Part shown: in pieces, positions 49,993 through 61,480 of the stretch
Layout: the number at the start of each line of letters is the position of its first letter
Position numbering within the stretch: the first letter of the stretch is position 1
Assembly (NCBI RefSeq): GCF_008831285.2
Contig: NC_045139.1
Span: 6,039,204 to 6,103,203, forward strand
Length of the DNA stretch: 64,000 nt
Source: Nymphaea colorata
Lineage: Eukaryota > Streptophyta > Magnoliopsida > Nymphaeales > Nymphaeaceae
Direction of reading: 5' to 3'
Made by a program: the position numbers and the translations under genes
The notes under the pieces: generated by a model
Seen by the model: the letters and a program-made list of their open reading frames with translations, nothing else
The model's database searches: none
What the model was told of the DNA's origin: nothing

Positions 49993-51866
49993 ATCGATTT
50001 CTACGAGCGAAAACACGATCACCAAGAGAGGACAGGGATCCTCAGAAAAACCAGAGAAAGAACAAAGGGAATAGGCAGAGATTCAGATGGCTGATAATGG
50101 CCCTAGAGATGAGATATAACACCAATGCAGGACGCTAGCTATTTCTCTACCAGAAATGGTGGAGGGATTCTGCTGTGAAGTTCAAGGAGGTTGACTGGTT
50201 TAAATAGATAGATGTTGTAGGAGTCGTTGCCGATCGACTCTTTAAGAATTTCTCTCTCTAGAGATATAACTGAGTCTGTGGTTTCTTTACATCTGCTTCT
50301 GCGGGCTAAAAAATAATAAAAAGTAGACAACATTGGAAAACATTAAAAGTTCTTCAAGAGCCGCCTCACTTCCAGACGCAAATGCAAACTTTTCGTAATT
50401 GGCATTTAAAAAAGTGCCGTGGCCGGCGGAGTCAGCAGTCCACTTCTAATATATATGGGCAAAAAGACGCACTTAATTAAATTATATCCGATTAGCATGG
50501 TCAGGGCAATATATGATCTCTTTTTGCATGATATCATGTGTAGTTAATTATACTTTATTGTCATCATGGGAGTATTAATTTAAATAAGAGATAGATCATA
50601 AGTCCAGTGTCAATTCGTCAAAAAGCATTAGACCCCGCCCCACCTAATATCCGGTAGTTTCTGCATGTTTGTGGAAAGTGGAGACGGCATCGAAGCACTA
50701 GGTCCTCTCGTAAGGTACTTCCTGGAATTTCTAGGTGACTTTTTCCTCTAGATCGTCGGGTACTTGCAGTATTCTTAGTCTTTCCCTTCAGTTTTTGTGA
50801 AAATTAGATAAGATTGTACCGGTAGTCTAATTAATTAAGCTAATGATAAGCCTTATTTATAAATAAATGTCCTAGCTAGCTAGAAGGGTGTCAGTGCAAG
50901 ATGATCCCTTAATTTGGAGAGCAAGAGGGAAGTTCTATCTCTTATCTGGTCGAGCTCAAGTACCAAACATACATCCGGCCATATTAATCATACCCATAAT
51001 CACAAATATTGTGGCAGTGAGTGATTCATCTAAGTGTTTGACTCACATTAACAAGCCAAACTGAGGCCAAGACATCCTCCACGCTCAGTTTCTTCTGTTT
51101 GCATGCATGAGGTATTTTACTATATGCATTTTTGTTGGAGCGGTAAATGTCATTTGATCACAATCTAATATGTTACCCCTTGTTCTTACGTGCATACGTT
51201 CCTGTCATTAACAGTATTTTGGTAAGTTTTTTTGTAGGATTGCTGCCCCAAAGTCCTATATATCAAGGAAACAAAGGCCGTTATACTGGTCTTTTTTTTT
51301 TTATTGTGTTGCATGGTCATGGTATGGATGTTAATATATCTGATTTGGATCAGATATCTGATGGAATTGTTCCAAAAAAACAAATGTGGAAAAAAATTAA
51401 TATTCGATAATAAATCAATAACAGCTTGAATGTTAGAAAACAATGTTTCATGAATATGCGTGGGGGCTAGTTGTGAAGTTAAAGGGGAAATATGAATGTT
51501 TAAATAGATGTTGTAAGACTCAATATTGCTCGACGCTTTAAGAATTTCTTTCTCTAGATAAATAATCCAATCGGGTCTAACATGAGCCTCTGGTTTTACA
51601 TCTGGAGGCCAATAATTAAATATAAGAAGTAGAAAAAAATGGAAAAAAACAGCCCAACACTTGAGTCAATAACCACAACTATTGGAGGTCCACAAATTTA
51701 GTACTTTATAAAAGTTCTCCAAGAGCCAGCCTTCTCACTTTTGAAAAAGAATGGGAACTTTTGCATTTGGCATTTAAAAGAATTACTGCCACAAGTTCAG
51801 GCCAATTCTTATATATACATGTATGTCGGCCGAAAAAGGGACTAATCCGATTGACGTCAGGGCAAG

Positions 51867-51934
<68 letters not shown>
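51867..51934. repeat. (AT)n microsatellite
   Basis: A long AT array interrupted once near 51875. Confidence 0.95.
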
Positions 51935-51937
<3 letters not shown>

Positions 51938-52084
51938 CTAGGGAAAGAATCTAAATTAATAAGAAATTGATAATTAGTCCAATATTATAATGTTAAATGG
52001 GGTCTAATTTTCCTCAAAAAGCATTGCTTGCAATAATTTCACCTAATGTCGTGAATGTAGTTTCTCCTTAACAATTGTATTTGT

Positions 52085-52370
52085 TTAGAGGAGGTCTCCA
52101 TTTCAAATTTGCATATTGCCCTTTACCTGTTCTCGAATTCACAGATGAAAAAAAAAAAAATCGTGTAGCTGGCTCTAGCTTAGCTAAGTTGAGCTCTAGC
52201 TTAGATGAGTCGAGCTCTAGCTTAGCTGAGTCGAGCTCAAGCTCGAGCAGGTTTGAGTTGGCCATAATTTCAAACTCAGTCTGGTTGACCGAATCTCGAG
52301 CTGGGCTTAGCAGCAGTCGAGCCAGTCCAACTCTGCTGAAGTTGGGCCGTGGAGACCTACACATTGGGGC
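52085..52370. repeat. Unit-boundary repeat, copy 2 (downstream of HMA copy D)
   Basis: It shares GGAGGTCTCCATTTCAAATT, TGCATATTGCCCTT, GGCTCTAGCTTAGCTAAG and GAGCCAGTCCAACTC with the copies at 43.7 and 58.4 kb. It has three local repeats of GAGCTCTAGCTTAG. Confidence 0.75.
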
Positions 52371-52651
52371 AACTTACAAATTATATAAGGCAGACTGGGG
52401 AGGTACTATATATGCAGGCTGAAATGCAAATCAGCCAATTTATAAAATGGTGACTTAAAAAGGGAAAATTGTAGACGACGAATTAGAAGCGGAATTAATA
52501 ATAGAAGTGGTATTAAGATCATTCCAATAAAGGTCTCAGATAATACATACAACAATGAAGGAAGTGGTAAAAGCTTAAGGAGGAAGCACATCCAAGTATA
52601 ATGAAAACACATTTGCTAAAAACATGGAGAAAAGCTCTTTATTTGGCAGTC

Positions 52652-52909
52652 CTAACATGTGCACGCAGTCCAACCACTTTGTTCCCTTCTCACTTTTTCT
52701 TCACATACTTCAGCACCCTTACTTGTGCAGGCTGCTTCTTCCTCGACAGGATACACTTTGATCAACTGTGTCCTGCGCCAGCGGTCCCTCAGTTTGACCG
52801 CCAAATCGATCGCATCCATCTTTCCAACCACTTCTACTGTTATTTTCTCAGTGCGCGTGTCCGTATATACGTCATCGATTCCTGTTTGACACAGAACGTC
52901 ACCACAAAG

Positions 52910-52975
<66 letters not shown>

Positions 52976-53186
52976 AGAAAATTGAATGGTGACTCCTTTT
53001 TATTTTAGAGTCACCCTGCCATTTAATAAGAGTTGTTTGTCATGGATGATCAAGAGAAAAAAGATGATGAGTAGTTTTGTCATCTAATATTAGTTCTCAA
53101 TTTGTTCTCATATTTTTCTCTCAATCATTTATCAATCATGCATTGATTATACTAGGTGATTCTAGATAGTTAGAGTTTCACACACG

Positions 53187-53261
<75 letters not shown>

Positions 53262-54035
53262 CAATCCCTTCCCTTTACGGGGATTCAAGAAATAGAGAAG
53301 GCCCAGCTTGGGAAGACTTCTTAGATTTTTGAAATCTATAATACTACTAAGTTAAGTTGAACTTTTAATGAAATCTAAGTGTCTAATTATTTACGGAATC
53401 AGTGAATCGAATTCAAACAGGAATTGCCTGTGACTTGGATTAGTTGAATTCAAACAGGAATTACCATGTTGCCCACCTTTCTATTAATAATTGATTAGTA
53501 CCCTCTTATATTTGTATTTTTTGAGAGATATCTCTCATCAAATTGTAGACGGGAAAAACGTAGCCTAATGATCATGGTCCACAATTGGTTCTAAGCCAAT
53601 TAATTATGAGCAATTAATGATAAATTGTCCACTCAGGCCACGGTGAAATTGAAAAATAAAAATTACTCCTGCATTAAAAAGGAAAGCGAGACAAAGAAGA
53701 GGGGAAGAGGGGGTGTGAATGCAGCTACAAATGGATACCATACACCGGACTGAGGAAAAATCTGATTCTCTTTGAATCGGTTGATACAAAGCACCAGCAC
53801 CAACATGGACCGAAGGAAAACCAAGTACCTAGAATAGAAGTGACAGTTCGCAAGACCTTTCCCTTTTCGTCGCCATGTGCTTGCACCGACAGGACAACCT
53901 TCGTCTGAAAAACCGAAGATAAACCGTCAATAATCAATAGCATAGTAAACCAGCCACACCAGGAAGAAGAAGAAGAGGAAAAAAGGAAACCAGAAAAGCT
54001 GTTCTTCTTCAAATTTCTCGAACACATACAGTCAT
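52652..54035 (-). CDS. HMA-domain protein, copy D (Cys-x-Cys end)
   Basis: Exons 54030-54035, 53829-53904 and 52652-52881 (GT-AG introns of 125 and 947 nt) give 103 aa: TKVVLSVQAHGDEKGKVL, ILGIDDVYTDTRTEKITV, AIDLAVKLRDRWRRTQLIKV, then a short tail ending SGWTACTC. Copy B is its closest relative (both have TKVV and VYTDT). The CxxC motif and a CaaX box are absent. The last residues, Cys-Thr-Cys, have the form of a CxC end like that of Rab-type geranylgeranylated proteins, which may be chance. Intron 2 is lengthened by two TA-rich arrays. The frame is open at both junctions, but the gene may be weakly expressed or recently decaying. Confidence 0.75.
52914..52973. repeat. (AT)n microsatellite in intron 2 of copy D
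   Basis: About 30 AT units just after the intron 2/exon 3 junction on the gene strand. Confidence 0.95.
53171..53258. repeat. Compound (CA)n(TA)n microsatellite in intron 2 of copy D
   Basis: A short (CA)n tract passes into about 29 TA units. Confidence 0.95.
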
Positions 54036-54245
54036 ATCTGATTTATGAGCAAAAACAAGATCACCAACACAAGAAACTAATGGCTTAAAGAAGCTAGGTA
54101 GCTTGAGACGGAAGAAAAGGGGGCAGCAAAAGATTTAGATGGCAGCTGATACGGTGGCAGCGATGAGGGAGGACCAATCTTAAGACGCTATCTCTCGATA
54201 GACGGTGCGAGCAGATAATCATGGGGGCTGTGATGTTGTGGGGGA

Positions 54246-54266
54246 GGATATATATATATATATATA
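54246..54266 (-). promoter_or_regulatory. Candidate TATA region of copy D
   Basis: On the minus strand an expanded (TA)n run is followed by TATCCTCCCCCAC, about 210 nt upstream of the ATG. It aligns with the TATATCC blocks of copies A and B. The TATA box seems to have grown into a microsatellite. Confidence 0.4.
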
Positions 54267-57201
54267 ACAAGACTGTAAGTTGTCAACGACAACGCAGAAA
54301 ATTAAAGGTGAAGAGTACCCAAATATTTAACTCTAAAGGAAGAGGCCTTGTCTAAATAGATAGATGTTGTGACAGTCATTGTTCACCGACACGTAATCAA
54401 TTTCTTTATCTACCTACTTAAGAACTCAAGCCGGCTTGCCATGAGACTCTGGTTTTGCGTACATCTGCAGGCTAAAAAATAATAAAAGGCAGAAAACATT
54501 GGAAAGAACAGCGTATGCGCTCAACTTTCGGAGGTCAGCCAACAAATGGAGTACCATATAAAAACTCTCCAAGAGAAAGCCGCATCACTTTTGGAGAAGA
54601 ATGGGAAGTACTTTTGCAATTGGCATTTAGAAAAAGTACTGCCACCGTTTCTCAGCAGATTCAGCCCAATTCTTATATTTGAGGGCCACAAGGAGTTATC
54701 TGATTGACGTCTATCTCATTGTCATCAAGCAATAGTTTAAATAAGAGATAGATAATTAGTTCCATGGCAGAAGTTTCGTGAGAAAGCATTGACGCAGAAA
54801 CTTGAGCCCATGCCCATCCCGTTATCGGTATGGGATTGATCTGAAATTTGTTGGACTCACATTAACAAAGCTAAATTGAGGCCAAAACCTGAGGTATCTT
54901 GGCTTAGACCGTGGTTTCGAGGAAACCCCACTCGCCTTTTGCTTTCACTTTTGCTTTCTTGACATTCCAACCACTACCTTAAACAATTAATACCATCAAC
55001 TGTGCTGATGCATGTAATATCTTCCAAAGCAGGTGCTTTCCTCTCCAAGATCTTTCATTACTTTCTACTGTATTCTACTCTTGTTTGAATATATATGAGG
55101 AAACAAGTGATCCGCTTGGTCAGTATGGATTCTAGTTGGCAAAAAAGTTACTAAGGGAGCCACCACAATTTCATCAAAGTTTCAAGTGGGGTCGGAAAGA
55201 TTTTTTTTTTTTTAAATAGTATCAAAAACTATGTTGTTAAGTTTGTTTATGCGAAGAAATGCGGTGAGCTTGTGAGCCAAGGCGATACGGGTATGTGAGT
55301 GCAAGCATCGGGTCCAATATTTTCAAATATATAATATCCTTAAAATGTAAAAAACAAAAAATAATAAGGTAAAAATGATTTGAGAAAGTAAATTATATGA
55401 AAACTATTTATACGTATTTTTTCTGTACATTGAAACTAACTACAAAAGGATGGTGTGCAATTGTCAAAAACCTAAAAATAAAGATAAAAAACATGTTTCT
55501 TCAAAATACACTAGGGTTTCATGAAAATTCAAAAACTAAAGGTCCAAATCATTTTTTCATTTGTTAGATCGTGCATGAAAGAAAAAAAAAATCTCTTTTT
55601 TTAGTTCGTAAAACTTGTGAAATTGGAAGTAAAAGAGTTTAACATGTAAGAATTTACAAAGAGATACCCAATAGTGGATGAAACTATGTTGACTAGACTT
55701 GTTTCTTAAGATAAATTTTATTCCACAGAACATCAAATCCAGATGTCTCATAGAATGTAGATGAAACAGTACGTGTGCGATATCTTGGACAACCGACTCA
55801 TTATTCTTGTCGACAAACATCAAGGTTCAACCGAAAGAGAGGAGGAGAGAAAGATAAGAGAGACATAAAAAATGGCTGCCGGAGAGTTCGCCGAATAGCG
55901 GGGGGACATAAATGTCGTCGCCGGACAGATGGACAATGGAAAACCCATTTTGCAAGTTGGAACTCTTTTCTATATGGGAAGTTGGAGTTAAAAAAAACAT
56001 CGTACAGAAAAAATCCTGCCGGCCATTAGTAAGTGCCTGGAGTAGCTATTTTCATACCATACACCAGGTATGGTATGCATCATCATGGAGTGCGCATCAC
56101 CTTGTGAGGTGTGCACTTCAGGTCAAGTACTCTTCGCCTTTACTTTTTTAGGAGTTTAGTATCTTCATGTCATGCATCTAACAACATTGAACCAAAATCC
56201 AAAATTTTTCAAATATGAGGCCTTAAGCCACTTCAAGTGTCATATCATAACTGGTCTAATTAGAAGCGTGTGAAAGGCACGTTTATATATAATTGGATTC
56301 TTGTGGGTGTTATGCATGTTCGAAGTATTGTATTTGTTACACAAGTTGGAAAGTACACGACCGAGGGATTGAAAAAAAAATACATTGAAAAAATTATAAA
56401 AATTTTAGTTGTTCAATGTATTTTTTAGATTCAAGTTCAGTTTGGTCCTACCCAAATCCGAGGTTGGACTGATTGACCTGTCTCTAAAAAAAATCTTGGC
56501 TCCACCCCTGACGTACACCAATGTCATCACTAACATGGACTCAACCTAAAACTCCTAAAGCAAGGGGATGGGAAGACTTCTATCTCTTTTATGAGTGGTG
56601 GACCTTAATCCTCTCACCCGCTTAAAAAAACCCAGGCCTATATATTAGCACTGCCTCTCCCTTTGTTGGTATCATTCACTTGTTGTTGGGAGCCAAGATC
56701 CATATAGTTGATTGGATCCTTCCTCTCCTCAACTTGTCCCGATTGTACTTTTTTCATTAGTACTAGTCGAATTTTGGTACTTGGATAGGGATCCAATAAC
56801 ATATTTTTTTCGGACAGCGATTAACTACATCGAACTACACTCTCTAGCGTAATTTGTGAGATGACTTGCAATTTGCCTTTTTATTGGCCAAATTATTGAT
56901 AGAATGATAGTTTTTCTTTTTCCATTTTTTGGAAATTGAGGCTCTGCTCAGCATTCTACACCTATATATTTGGCATTATTATTTTGAGAAGGGATTCACA
57001 ACTCAAAGGTAGAATGCTGCAGTATATCCTTTATTTCTCCGCTTTGCATTCTACACCGATTTGGCATAGTTGAAGAGCTTCTTTTTAAAGACGTCCCCCA
57101 CTCAGAGGTCGAATGTTGTACTCTGCCCCAACTTAAATCAATGTTTTCTTTAGTACAACGGAGCAGCAAGAGACATGAGACTCGAGTTGAAGGTATACTG
57201 T
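54267..57201. other. Spacer between copies D and E (second copy of the duplicated unit)
   Basis: It aligns in order with 45.8-47.62 kb, with an inserted stretch at about 55.13-56.10 kb that has no partner in the first unit; its start (GGGAGCCACCAC, CATCAAAGTTTCAAGTGGGG) resembles 61.54 kb. A GGCGGAGC-type repeat end in inverted orientation lies near 56490-56515. No gene is recognised; frames at 55557-56151 show no domain. Confidence 0.65.
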
Positions 57202-57909
57202 AGATTCCTCAGTTGGTTCACCAAATCTATCGGATCAACATCTCCAACTGCTTTTAGTTTCATCTCCTTCATGTCCATGGATATCCGACGAATCCCTGTT
57301 TTACGCAGAACATAATTCGCAGGCCCACAGGAAACCCAGAATTGCATTTATCTAGACTTTGTTTCATATATATATATATATATACAAAATATTTTTGTAC
57401 TCTTTTACTTGAATGCCAAATTGAGTTAATTAAATCGTCACAAAGGCAATTTAAATAATCCGTAAGATGCCTTCTCATGCATGCAAATAGATATAGTGCA
57501 TCCATCTATTGATTAATTGTCATAACCCAGCTACTACTCTCTTACTCTAATTTTTTCATAAAATTACATATGCATCTCAGTTGATAGGAAAAACGTAATC
57601 TGCTGCTTTTATTGGAGAAATGGTTTCTGAAACAATGAATGTTAAAGCTTTAGATGTTGCAAGTGCAGAAAACAAATGTAGTTCAAATTTTAAAGAAGGG
57701 AAGTGAATGAAAAACATGCATGCATGTTCAATCGTTCCACCCCTTGGCTGAAGGCAGAAGGTAACCCCTCATCCTCCTAAGGTGCAATGTCTACTTCATT
57801 TCCCTGTGCCCCCTTTAGTTCTGCAAGAAGGAGGCAAAGGAAACAACACTACCTCCTGTTAACATCTTCATGATCATGAGAGAAAAACCTAGTGCCGTCA
57901 AAAAGAAGT
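57202..57909 (-). pseudogene. HMA gene relic, copy E (truncated on both sides)
   Basis: 57202-57295 matches exon 3 of copy C (the minus strand encodes IRRISMDMKEMKLKAVGD through LVNQLRNL) and is preceded by the conserved intron end, here TTCTGCGTAAAACAG. The intron-2 sequence aligns with copy C to 57895, and about 14 bases of exon 2 remain at 57896-57909. Exon 1, most of exon 2 and the 3' part of exon 3 are gone. On the downstream side the sequence switches within the exon to DNA like that near 47.60 kb. On the upstream side it switches to DNA like that near 51.79 kb (CAGGCCAAT). Confidence 0.85.
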
Positions 57910-58875
57910 GCCACCAATCCAGGCCAATCATCATATTGTATATGATCGGCCAAAAGATGCCTTCTTTATCTTTGATTAATCCAAGACATGATCATCTCCC
58001 CCTTTGTTAAATCGCTGAACTTTTCCCCAAGCGATCAAAAACCTTAACTCAGGTTGATCTCCTTAACTCCATGTTGCATTCCTATAGCTCCATCGCTCGC
58101 GCAGACCAACGCACGTACTTCTTTGTTATACCTTCATGCTCCTTAAAAATTTAAATTTGATCATTAATGCCTCTTAGCCGCAAATTCTTGGCTCCACCGG
58201 TGCACAACAGATCTAGCTACTAGAGCTCGATTAATTTATTAAACAAGCTCGCTTCAAGTCAAAACTGAACGCTTGTTTCTTATCAAGTCGAGCTCGAACT
58301 ACAAAAGGTCGGCACACTTGGGCTCAAGCAAGTTTGTCCATAACATGTTTCCTAATATTAACCAAACCAATTTTCTCGCTACATTGAGTGTCTGGTCATT
58401 GGACTTTCTAAAAGAATGTCTCCTTTTCAAATTCGCATGTTGTCCTTCGCCTTTAAAATTTGAAAAAAGGTAAAGCGCACCAGCCTCTAGCTTAACCGTG
58501 TCAAGATTGAGTTCGAGCAGGTTGAGTAGGTTCAAACTTTGAGCTCGATTCAATCCTGTGCTGGGCTTGGCCAAGGCGGAACTAGTCCAACTGAGCTGAA
58601 CTCGGGAGAACTGGAGCTAATCCTTAATCCTTGCACAAGGCAACTGAACATACGAACTATAAGGCAGCCGGCGGAGCTAACATACAAGGCAGTCAAAGAT
58701 ACATATATAGTGATGAAAACAGAAATTATAGGCGACGAAAAACGGGGTGATATCATGACTCTTCATTCAGCCACGTCTCACACGACAATTCAAAGCACAA
58801 CATACTATTTGCCAAAAACATAGAGAAACTAAAACTCCTTATTTCTGTCTCGTCAACCACGTAAACATTCTTTTC
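57910..58875. other. Spacer between relic E and copy F
   Basis: No gene. It holds a repeat end of the GGCGGAGC type (about 58186-58205, inverted) and the third unit-boundary repeat (58400-58610), followed by the conserved downstream flank of HMA genes (GCCAAAAACATAGAGAAA near 58812). Confidence 0.6.
58400..58610. repeat. Unit-boundary repeat, copy 3 (downstream of HMA copy F)
   Basis: Shared words with the other two copies: GAATGTCTCCTTTTCAAATT, CGCATGTTGTCCTT, CCTCTAGCTTAACCGTGTC, GAGTTCGAGCAGGTTGAG and ACTAGTCCAACTGAGCTGAA. It is the most diverged copy. Confidence 0.65.
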
Positions 58876-60174
58876 TCATTTCTTGGGAGGGTTGTTGTTC
58901 GCCAATGCTGCAACCATATTCTCCCCACCCTTCTTCTCTGGCTCTGGTTTTTTGTCTTCTGTCTTGTGACCACGCCTTGCCCGCTTGTCCTGGATGGGCT
59001 CTACATCCTTGGCCGCGTCCTCCTTCTCTTCCCTGTAATCACCCACTGTGACTATGTCTGTCTTGCAGAGCTTCCTCAGTTTTGTCACCAAAAGTGTGGG
59101 ATCCATATCTCCAACAACTGTCAGTTTCTTGCCATTCGGGTCCACGCATATGTGATGGACGCCTGTTCGACGCAGAACATCACAACGAAGCCGAGGGAAC
59201 AAAAGACCCCATGACCCGCTACCAAAGTGGTTTTTCATTTGATTTGGAACAGGTGGACAGTACGCAGGTGAGTTCCTGAGGGGCCCTTTGATTGTTTGAA
59301 ATCCATGAATGGATCTCATGGGGCATGCTGGTAAAACAGCTATGGTAAAATCTCTTCCTTGTCAAGCTGAAGATCCATCCCAGGTCACACTTAAGGGTCT
59401 TTATTTTACTTTTGTTGTATTTAGAAAACAAGGAGGAGGGTGTGGTTTTAAATCCAGAGTTCTCAAATCCTAAGAATTTTAAATAATGCACAAACAAACA
59501 CACAATCACGCTCAGACCAACAATTTCTTTGCGCCAAAGCAGGCCCCTTCAAAGAGGATGATTGGCCTTTAGTTTTAATATAGACTTGGGGAACATAGAG
59601 GTCATTTGGCAACTACTACAAAAAAATGGAATAGATTCATTCATAATAAAACAATTGTTAGGGTGTTTCATGAACCTACCTCTATTTTTTGGTAGGTTCA
59701 TATTACAGTGTTTTATGAATATATTATATTTTTGTACTAGATTCATGGCAGTAACAGATTGTTACTGTAGCCAAACAACTTCTCAAATAGTTCCTCTGCA
59801 TGAACTCAACCAAAAAAAAAAAAAAGGTAAACTCATAGGACACTATAATTCTGCTGCAATCGCTTTAGTTTTTCGGGTCGTTTCTGTATCCCCCAAAACG
59901 GGAATTCTGACAAAAGAAAGAGCACCGCCTCCAACATCATCACAAGAAAAACCAAGTACCTGAAAGAGAAGCGATGGATTCACTGGCCTTCTGCTTCGCT
60001 TTTTCGCCATGCCACTCCACTGACAGGACCACCTCCTTATAAAGATTGAGAAAACCAAAGACAAACCCTCAATTGCATGTCAAACGAAATTACTTTCACA
60101 AATCACAGAAAAGGAGATGGAAATCAACAGAAAACGAAACTGTTCCCACAACTTTCTTGAGCGCATACCTTCAT
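58876..60174 (-). CDS. HMA-domain protein, copy F (basic tail, no CaaX box)
   Basis: Exons 60169-60174, 59960-60035 and 58876-59162 (GT-AG introns of 133 and 797 nt) give 122 aa: KEVVLSVEWHGEKAKQKA, LSGVHHICVDPNGKKLTVV and LLVTKLRKLCKTDIVTVGD, followed by a charged Lys/Glu/Arg tail ending LANNNPPKK. It is closer to copy A than B or D are in the end of the HMA domain (KLRKLCKTDIVTVG). There is no CxxC at the usual place (SVEWHGEKAK) and no CaaX box. The exon plan and both intron phases are the same as in copies A-D. The intact frame after much divergence suggests it was under selection for some time. Confidence 0.82.
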
Positions 60175-60353
60175 ATTTGTTTTGACTGGGCAAAAACAAG
60201 ATGTGCAGCGGTTTTAGAAAGATCCGATCGAGAAAGAAGAAAAGGAATATGTAGTGATTTAGATGGTTGATATGATCGTACAATAAATGGTGCGAGTAGA
60301 TTTTGGCAGGTATCACATTAAGGTGGGAATGGTGTACATAGATGCTGTAAGAG

Positions 60354-61085
60354 CCATTATCATCACTTTAACAATGGAAAACTCTGCGCTTAAGTCAGTC
60401 TCTTGACGACTCTTTCTCTATACATCAAACTCAAGTGTTTTTGAGTCTCTTGTTTCTCTCAAATCTATGGGCGAACAAATAATAAACGATAGAAAAAATT
60501 ATAATTATAATAAACACCCACAATTTTCAGCTATTAGCAAACCTACCTCCCAACTTTTTGAATGTGAAAAAAATGGGTGCTAAAGTTTTCGAAGCTGATT
60601 GTTTGTTAAGGTATTTCACCGGAGGGTGTTGAAAAGATGTTTCTTATATGTCTAGATTTCCTTCGTATTTAATAGCCTCATAAACATCTCTTTAGCAAAG
60701 GAAAAGAAAATTGGCAGGGAATTGACGTTGCACTTGAATTGTCAGAAAAAACATTAATTTTCTTAATTGATAAAATATCTTTCTCCATAATGGTATAAAC
60801 AGATGTCATTATCATCTGTTTAACAATTCTGTGGATAACTCTCTGAGCCTGCGTCTCTTGATGACTCTTTCTCTAGATATATAACTAGAGTGTGCTTGAA
60901 GTCGAGTCTCTTGTTTTTCTCACATCTATGGGCGAGCAAATAATAAAAATAAAAAAAGTACAACAAAAGCACCCTAAATTTTCAGCTATTAGCAAATCTA
61001 TCTCCGAACTTTACTTACTTTACTTTTGAATGTGAAAGAATAAGCATTGCAATTTTTGGAGATGGTTGTTTGTTATGGACTGGTG
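60354..61085. repeat. Direct duplication of the HMA upstream flank (60354-60640 and 60806-61085)
   Basis: Both copies contain CATTATCATC, GACTCTTTCTCTA, GAGTCTCTTGTTT, CATCTATGGGCGA or AATCTATGGGCGA, AATAATAAA and TTTTCAGCTATTAGCAAA in the same order. The same type of sequence lies upstream of copies B, C and D (for example GGCTAAAAAATAATAAAAGG). The copy at 60.8 kb has no HMA gene next to it. Confidence 0.8.
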
Positions 61086-61092
61086 TGAAGGG

Positions 61093-61480
61093 AGGATGTC
61101 AATATATCTGATTTGAATTGGATATATGATCGAATCAATAAAAAAAAATGGATAAAGAAAATGATAATTAAGAAATCAGATTGATTGGGTTCTGTTAATG
61201 AAATGGCATCCAATCATATTCGAATTGCATTTATTTTTAGACAAACTCACTCGTACACAAGGACCTGGCTGGTAGCGTAATATCATATATCTAATGCTTT
61301 TATATTTTAACTGAAAATTGGCAAAATTCAGTTAAAATTTTGGATTCAGATATAAATAAAAAATAATAAAAATCGAATTCATGAGATTGGATTTGGATTG
61401 TGATATCGGACTTTGGATTTGGATTTTTTCTTTATTTACATTTGAAACCGAATTTAAACTCTTTGACTATTAGGAAACAA
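61093..61480. mobile_element. GATGTCAA-family element, copy 2 (weak right end)
   Basis: The left end GATGTCAATATATCTGATTT matches the family. The right end reverse-complements to TAGTCAAAGAGTTTAAATTC, a degraded version. The interior consists of GGATTTGGATT-type words. Confidence 0.45.

Larger units (their letters stand above)
49993..52651. other. Spacer between copies C and D, with an orphan HMA upstream module
   Basis: 49.99-50.35 kb is the upstream flank of copy C. A second flank-like segment at about 51471-51850 (GTTTAAATAGATGTTGTAAG, TTAAGAATTTCTTTCTCTAG, CTCTGGTTTTACATCTG) has no gene attached. A left-end fragment of the GATGTCAA element lies at 51328-51410 and a (TA)n array at 51867-51934. 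The unit-boundary repeat (52085-52370) precedes copy D. Nothing else is recognised. Confidence 0.65.

Noticed and set aside
55557-56151. Frames of 79-88 codons in the second duplicated unit
   Set aside because: They have no domain, no counterpart in the first unit and AT-biased composition.
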